A stretch of 26,754 bases of DNA, taken from contig CAVURW010000132.1 in the NCBI GenBank assembly GCA_963743595.1, forward strand, positions 1 through 26,754. Direction: 5' to 3'. Origin of the DNA: CAVURW01 sp963743595. GTDB taxonomy: Bacteria; Verrucomicrobiota; Verrucomicrobiia; Methylacidiphilales; UBA1321. Every line of letters begins with the position of its first letter. The first letter of the stretch is position 1. Shown in pieces: positions 23,097-26,754 of the stretch. The notes under the pieces were generated by a model. It did no database searches, was not told where the DNA came from, and saw only the letters and a program-made list of their open reading frames with translations. Position numbers and translations under genes: made by a program.

Positions 23097-25523
23097 ATGG
23101 CTGATACAACTAAAATTAGCGGTCTACGAATAGGGATTCTAGGACTAAAATTCAGCGCAGGTATTGTTCTATTTTCGTTTGGGATTTTAATTTCCGATCG
23201 AGTCCTTGCCAAAGACCCTGCGGATTACGTCAATCCACTGATTGGGGCATCCAGCGTAAATCCTTCCAAGGAAGAACGGGCTCAGCTTCCCCTGATAGAC
23301 CCGAATTTTAGTGGCTTTCACGGAAAGCTTTTTCCTGGTGCCTGCACTCCAGCAGGAATGGTGCAACTAAGCCCCGATACGATTACCGGCGGCGATAATG
23401 GGGCCGGATATTGTTATCCCCATACGACCATTCAAGGCTTTAGCTTTCAACATCTGAGCGGCGTGGGCGCTATGGGTGATTTAGGCAACTTTATGGTAAT
23501 GCCCACCACCGGTGCCTTAAAAACCTGGTATGGGGAAACCGATAAGCCTGGGTCAGGCTATCTGTCTTCCTATTCTAAACGGAGCGAAGTGGCTCAAGCG
23601 GGCTACTACGCAGTGACGCTAGATGATTATAAAGTGAGGGCTGAGATGACGGCAGCTCCTCGTAGCGGAATTCTGCGCTTTACGTTTTCTAAAAATCCAA
23701 CATCGCGAATTCAAATCGACCTCGCTCGGCGTATTGGCGGAACCTCGTTGCATCAAACGGTTAAAATAGTTGACGACCATACCATCGAAGGCCAGATCGA
23801 TTGCACCCATCAAGGAGGTGGCTTTAGGGGCGGAACAGTCGCCTACTCCGTTTATTATCATGCGGAGTTTAGCCGACCGCTGAAAACATTTGGGGTGTGG
23901 AACGCCACCATTCCCCCAGGCAAATACGACACGAAGGGCATTGCTAAACCAGAATTCATTACGTCCTGCCAAAATGCTGAAAATCTACCCGGCTGTCGGG
24001 AGAAGGAGGGGCAGCATCTCGGATTTTATGCGGAATATCCGACGGAAGATAAAGACGTCATCATGCTTAAGGCTGGCATTTCCTATGTAAGTATTGACAA
24101 CGCTCGGGCCAATCTAGCTGCGGAAATACCAGCGTGGGACTTTGACGCTATCCGCCAGCAGGCTCATGATCTTTGGGTAAATGCCTTAAGTCGTGCTTCA
24201 GTGGAAGGAGGGACCGAAGATCAAAAGACAATTTTCTACACCTCCATGTACCATGCTTTGATCGACCCGCGCATTTACTCCGATGTAAACGGTGATTATC
24301 CGGGTGCGGATGGTAAAGTTCATCAAGCCAAGGGGTTTATTAAGCGTACCGTTTTTAGTGGATGGGATGTCTATCGCAGCCAATTTCCTTTATTGACGAT
24401 CATTGCTCCAGATATCATAAACGACCAGATCAATAGTATGATCGATTTGGCCGATCAAAATGGCACACATTATTTTGATCGTTGGGAAATGATGAATTCC
24501 TACACCGGTTGCATGTGTGGAAGTCCAGAGGTGGTGGTCGTCAACGACGCCTACACAAAAGGGATTCGTAACTTCGATGTTAACAAGGCCTACGAATACT
24601 CGGTCAATACTTGCGAAAAAAATAGCAATGGCCAACTGGGCTATGTCCCTTCCGGACATGGTGTCTCCGTGTCCTTGGAAAATGATTTCGACGACTGGAA
24701 TTTGTCCCGGATAGCTGCTGCTCTTGGTAAGGCGGACGACGAAAAAAAATATGCTCTTAGCTCCCAAAATTACCATCTTATCTTCAATTCCAATGTGCCC
24801 TGGACCTATGACAAATCAGGGAAAACCGATCATCCTGACTGGAAGGGTTGGTTCGAGAACAAGGATAAAGATGGGAACTGGGCCGCGTGGGAAGGACTTA
24901 CCTCCGGGAATGGCGGCATGGAATCGTCCATCTTTCAAAATGGCTGGTTTGTACCTCAAGATGTTCCCGGATTGATCCAACTTCTCGGCGGCAAGGACCA
25001 GTTTGTGGCCAAGCTAAGCGATTTCTTTGATCGGACTCCTAAGCTCAATGAATGGAATAATTACGACAACCAGTCGAATGAGCCAAGTCACCTCATCCCG
25101 TTCCTGTTTAATCGAGCGGGCGCTCCTTGGCTCACTCAAAAATGGGTGCGGCGCCTCTGCTCGGAATCTTATGGAGCCAGTGCAAATGGACTTTGTGGCG
25201 ATGACGATGAGGGCCAGGTTTCAGCATGGTTTGTACTAGGTGCCAGCGGTCTTGCCCAAGCTTGCCCAGGTGATCCCCGCTACGACATTTTCACTCCTCT
25301 CTTTGCCAAAGTTACACTCAATCTCAATTCAAAATACTCCAAAGGGCATTCTTTTATAATTACAGCCAAGAACAATTCCCCAGATAATATCTACATCCAA
25401 TCGGCAAAATTAAATGGTCAACCACTCAATCGTTGCTGGCTTTCTTACTCCGAAATCACGGCAGGTGGAACTTTAGATATCGTGCTGGGTCCGAAGCCGA
25501 ATACGAGCTGGGGTATCGAATAA
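23097..25523 (+). CDS. GH92 family exo-alpha-mannosidase-like protein
   Basis: 808 residues with an N-terminal export signal (LGLKFSAGIVLFSFGILISD, cut near LA/K). GH92 landmarks occur in order: DYVNPLIGASS, HGKLFPGACTPAGMVQLSPD, IQGFSFQHLSGVGAMGD, SGWDVYRSQFPLLT, SLENDFDDWNLSRIAAALGK, WFVPQDVPGL, SNEPSHLIPFLFN and GDDDEGQVSAWFVLGASGL. The family consists of calcium-dependent, inverting exo-alpha-mannosidases. The usual acid motif EGNAWQ reads ESSIFQ here, keeping the glutamate (Glu609), so catalysis is likely but the substrate pocket may differ. The CDDE-type base region is represented by the acidic cluster 702-705. It is the first gene of a rightward pair with GH30 and has no Shine-Dalgarno site. 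The family call is strong; specificity for mannose is not certain. Confidence 0.9.
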   Translation: MADTTKISGLRIGILGLKFSAGIVLFSFGILISDRVLAKDPADYVNPLIGASSVNPSKEERAQLPLIDPNFSGFHGKLFPGACTPAGMVQLSPDTITGGDNGAGYCYPHTTIQGFSFQHLSGVGAMGDLGNFMVMPTTGALKTWYGETDKPGSGYLSSYSKRSEVAQAGYYAVTLDDYKVRAEMTAAPRSGILRFTFSKNPTSRIQIDLARRIGGTSLHQTVKIVDDHTIEGQIDCTHQGGGFRGGTVAYSVYYHAEFSRPLKTFGVWNATIPPGKYDTKGIAKPEFITSCQNAENLPGCREKEGQHLGFYAEYPTEDKDVIMLKAGISYVSIDNARANLAAEIPAWDFDAIRQQAHDLWVNALSRASVEGGTEDQKTIFYTSMYHALIDPRIYSDVNGDYPGADGKVHQAKGFIKRTVFSGWDVYRSQFPLLTIIAPDIINDQINSMIDLADQNGTHYFDRWEMMNSYTGCMCGSPEVVVVNDAYTKGIRNFDVNKAYEYSVNTCEKNSNGQLGYVPSGHGVSVSLENDFDDWNLSRIAAALGKADDEKKYALSSQNYHLIFNSNVPWTYDKSGKTDHPDWKGWFENKDKDGNWAAWEGLTSGNGGMESSIFQNGWFVPQDVPGLIQLLGGKDQFVAKLSDFFDRTPKLNEWNNYDNQSNEPSHLIPFLFNRAGAPWLTQKWVRRLCSESYGASANGLCGDDDEGQVSAWFVLGASGLAQACPGDPRYDIFTPLFAKVTLNLNSKYSKGHSFIITAKNNSPDNIYIQSAKLNGQPLNRCWLSYSEITAGGTLDIVLGPKPNTSWGIE

Positions 25524-25545
25524 TGCCTCAGTGGCTTCCCATCCC

Positions 25546-26754
25546 ATGAAGAACTTCATTTACCTATTAATTCTATTCTCAACGTTAGCCAAAGCCGATC
25601 AGGCACCGAGTCCGGCAACCGGGGATTATGCCGCACAGGTCTTTTTCAGTGCGGAGTATCACCCTAAGGATTCCCACTGGTTTAAGGATCCCTGGCCTGA
25701 GAAAGAATGGCGCTATTCTCTTTCACCTCAAAATCCACTTTGGGTGACCCGAGTCGACCCGAATTCCACTTTGCCGACCATCCATGTCGATTCTCACCAG
25801 ACCTACCAGACCATCCTTGGAATGGGGACTTCTTTAGAGGAAGCGTCCATCTACAGTCTGACCAAAAACCACACGGACCCGGAAATTAAGGATATTTTGA
25901 GAGCGCTGATTGATCCAAAAACCGGTATTGGCATGAACCTATTCCGCATCACGATCGGAACATCCGATTTTTCCGATGCTCGGGCTGTTTCCCAAGATCC
26001 ACAGGGTTTCTACACCTACCAAGATCATCCGGAGGATACGTTTTCGATCAATAATGACCGAAAGCTGAATATCATTCACGTCCTCAAACTGGCTATTGAA
26101 GTCGCTCAGGAAACCGGGCAACCCATCCGCTTTTTCGCCTCGGCATGGACCCCACCGGGCTGGATGAAAGATTCTGGTAAACTCATTGGGGGTAAGTTGA
26201 GGACCGATAAGATTCAAGATTACGCCGCCTACCTGCGTAAATTTGTTCAAGCATATCAGGCGGAAGGTGTCCCAATCTTTGCCATTACCACAAACAACGA
26301 GCACCTTTTTGTTCCAGACCACTATCCTGGCTGCTTCTTTGACTCCCAACAAGAAAAGCTGTTGGTGGAGGCGCTGGGAAAGGAGTTTAAACAGGCCAAT
26401 TTAAGCACCCGTATCTGGATTCTGGACCATAATTTCGATATGTGGAAAGAGCCTGCAAAGACCTTGGCGGGGTTGAAAAGCGATTCCGCTGAGAGTTACA
26501 GCTTTGTGGATGGCACGGCTTTCCATCACTACAGCGGGAGCTCTGTGCAGATGGCGAAGCTGGCTCAGGCTTTTCCAGATAAAAGCATCCAGTTCACGGA
26601 AGGCGCGAAATGGGGCATAAGCGGGATGAACGAAATCGCCCAAATCTTCCGCAACGGATCCAGCAGCTTTGTCTCCTGGGTCACCATGGTAACGCAAACC
26701 CCTCAAGAACATATTCAAGGGCCCTATAACAAACCGCCGGTCTTGACCAAATAG
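25546..26754 (+). CDS. GH30 family glycoside hydrolase, lacking the usual C-terminal part
   Basis: 402 residues from the ATG at 25546, which begins a clear signal peptide (MKNFIYLLILFSTLAKA/DQ). A GTG at 25531 would add five residues. The TIM-barrel carries QTILGMGTSLEEASIYSL at its start, FFASAWTPPGWMKDSG, the acid/base glutamate in TTNNEH and the nucleophile glutamate in QFTEGAKW. These are residues 252 and 352 from this start. The family contains beta-glucosidases, beta-1,6-glucanases, beta-xylosidases and others, so the substrate is open. It follows GH92 by 22 bp and is presumably cotranscribed. The reading frame stops with TAG at the last base of the window, right after the last barrel strand (SFVSWVTMVTQTPQEHIQGP). 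Roughly 80-100 residues that normally complete the beta-sandwich are absent. It may be a truncated or frameshifted gene. Confidence 0.85.
   Translation: MKNFIYLLILFSTLAKADQAPSPATGDYAAQVFFSAEYHPKDSHWFKDPWPEKEWRYSLSPQNPLWVTRVDPNSTLPTIHVDSHQTYQTILGMGTSLEEASIYSLTKNHTDPEIKDILRALIDPKTGIGMNLFRITIGTSDFSDARAVSQDPQGFYTYQDHPEDTFSINNDRKLNIIHVLKLAIEVAQETGQPIRFFASAWTPPGWMKDSGKLIGGKLRTDKIQDYAAYLRKFVQAYQAEGVPIFAITTNNEHLFVPDHYPGCFFDSQQEKLLVEALGKEFKQANLSTRIWILDHNFDMWKEPAKTLAGLKSDSAESYSFVDGTAFHHYSGSSVQMAKLAQAFPDKSIQFTEGAKWGISGMNEIAQIFRNGSSSFVSWVTMVTQTPQEHIQGPYNKPPVLTK

Overview
The window looks like a plant-polysaccharide utilisation region from a Verrucomicrobiota-type bacterium. The main reasons are a giant beta-strand-repeat protein with a PEP-CTERM tail, many secreted glycosidases and lyases without any SusC/SusD pair, and separate AraC- and LacI-type regulators. 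The phylum is inferred from gene content; nothing here fixes it to a genus. No rRNA, tRNA, CRISPR array, insertion sequence or phage gene was seen.

Layout. At the left, reading leftward, are a Gfo/Idh/MocA oxidoreductase (27-1085) and a protein of about 2,140 residues made of autotransporter-type beta-strand repeats with a PEP-CTERM sorting signal (1191-7619). Next is a tight leftward three-gene operon: PL4 rhamnogalacturonan endolyase (start near 16062), an uncharacterised 1106-residue probable glycosidase (10640-13960), and a PL26/YetA-like exo-rhamnogalacturonan lyase with a Tat signal (7942-10635). Gaps between these genes are 14 and 4 bp. Divergent from the operon is rhaM, L-rhamnose mutarotase (16328-16642), followed by convergent AraC (16715-17632) and LacI (17849-18922) regulators. 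Another leftward pair holds a membrane-anchored PA14-like protein (21718-22914) and a GH95 alpha-L-fucosidase/galactosidase (19046-21610). Divergent from it is a rightward pair: GH92 alpha-mannosidase-like (23097-25523) and a GH30 protein that ends early (25546-26754).

How the genes may work together. PL4 would cut the rhamnose-galacturonate backbone internally and the PL26-like enzyme would release end units. The 1106-residue protein, GH95, GH92 and GH30 would remove side-chain sugars. RhaM would equilibrate released L-rhamnose anomers for catabolic genes that lie elsewhere, and AraC and LacI would sense breakdown sugars.

The most notable non-coding signal is a directional element with core TGTCGYA upstream of five transcription units: Gfo/Idh, PEP-CTERM protein, rhaM, PA14-like protein and GH92. 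Between the Gfo/Idh and GH92 promoters it extends to 29 identities in 35 positions and runs into a candidate -35 box. The core lies exactly 64 nt before the ATG in both rhaM and GH92. This suggests a local regulon across the window.
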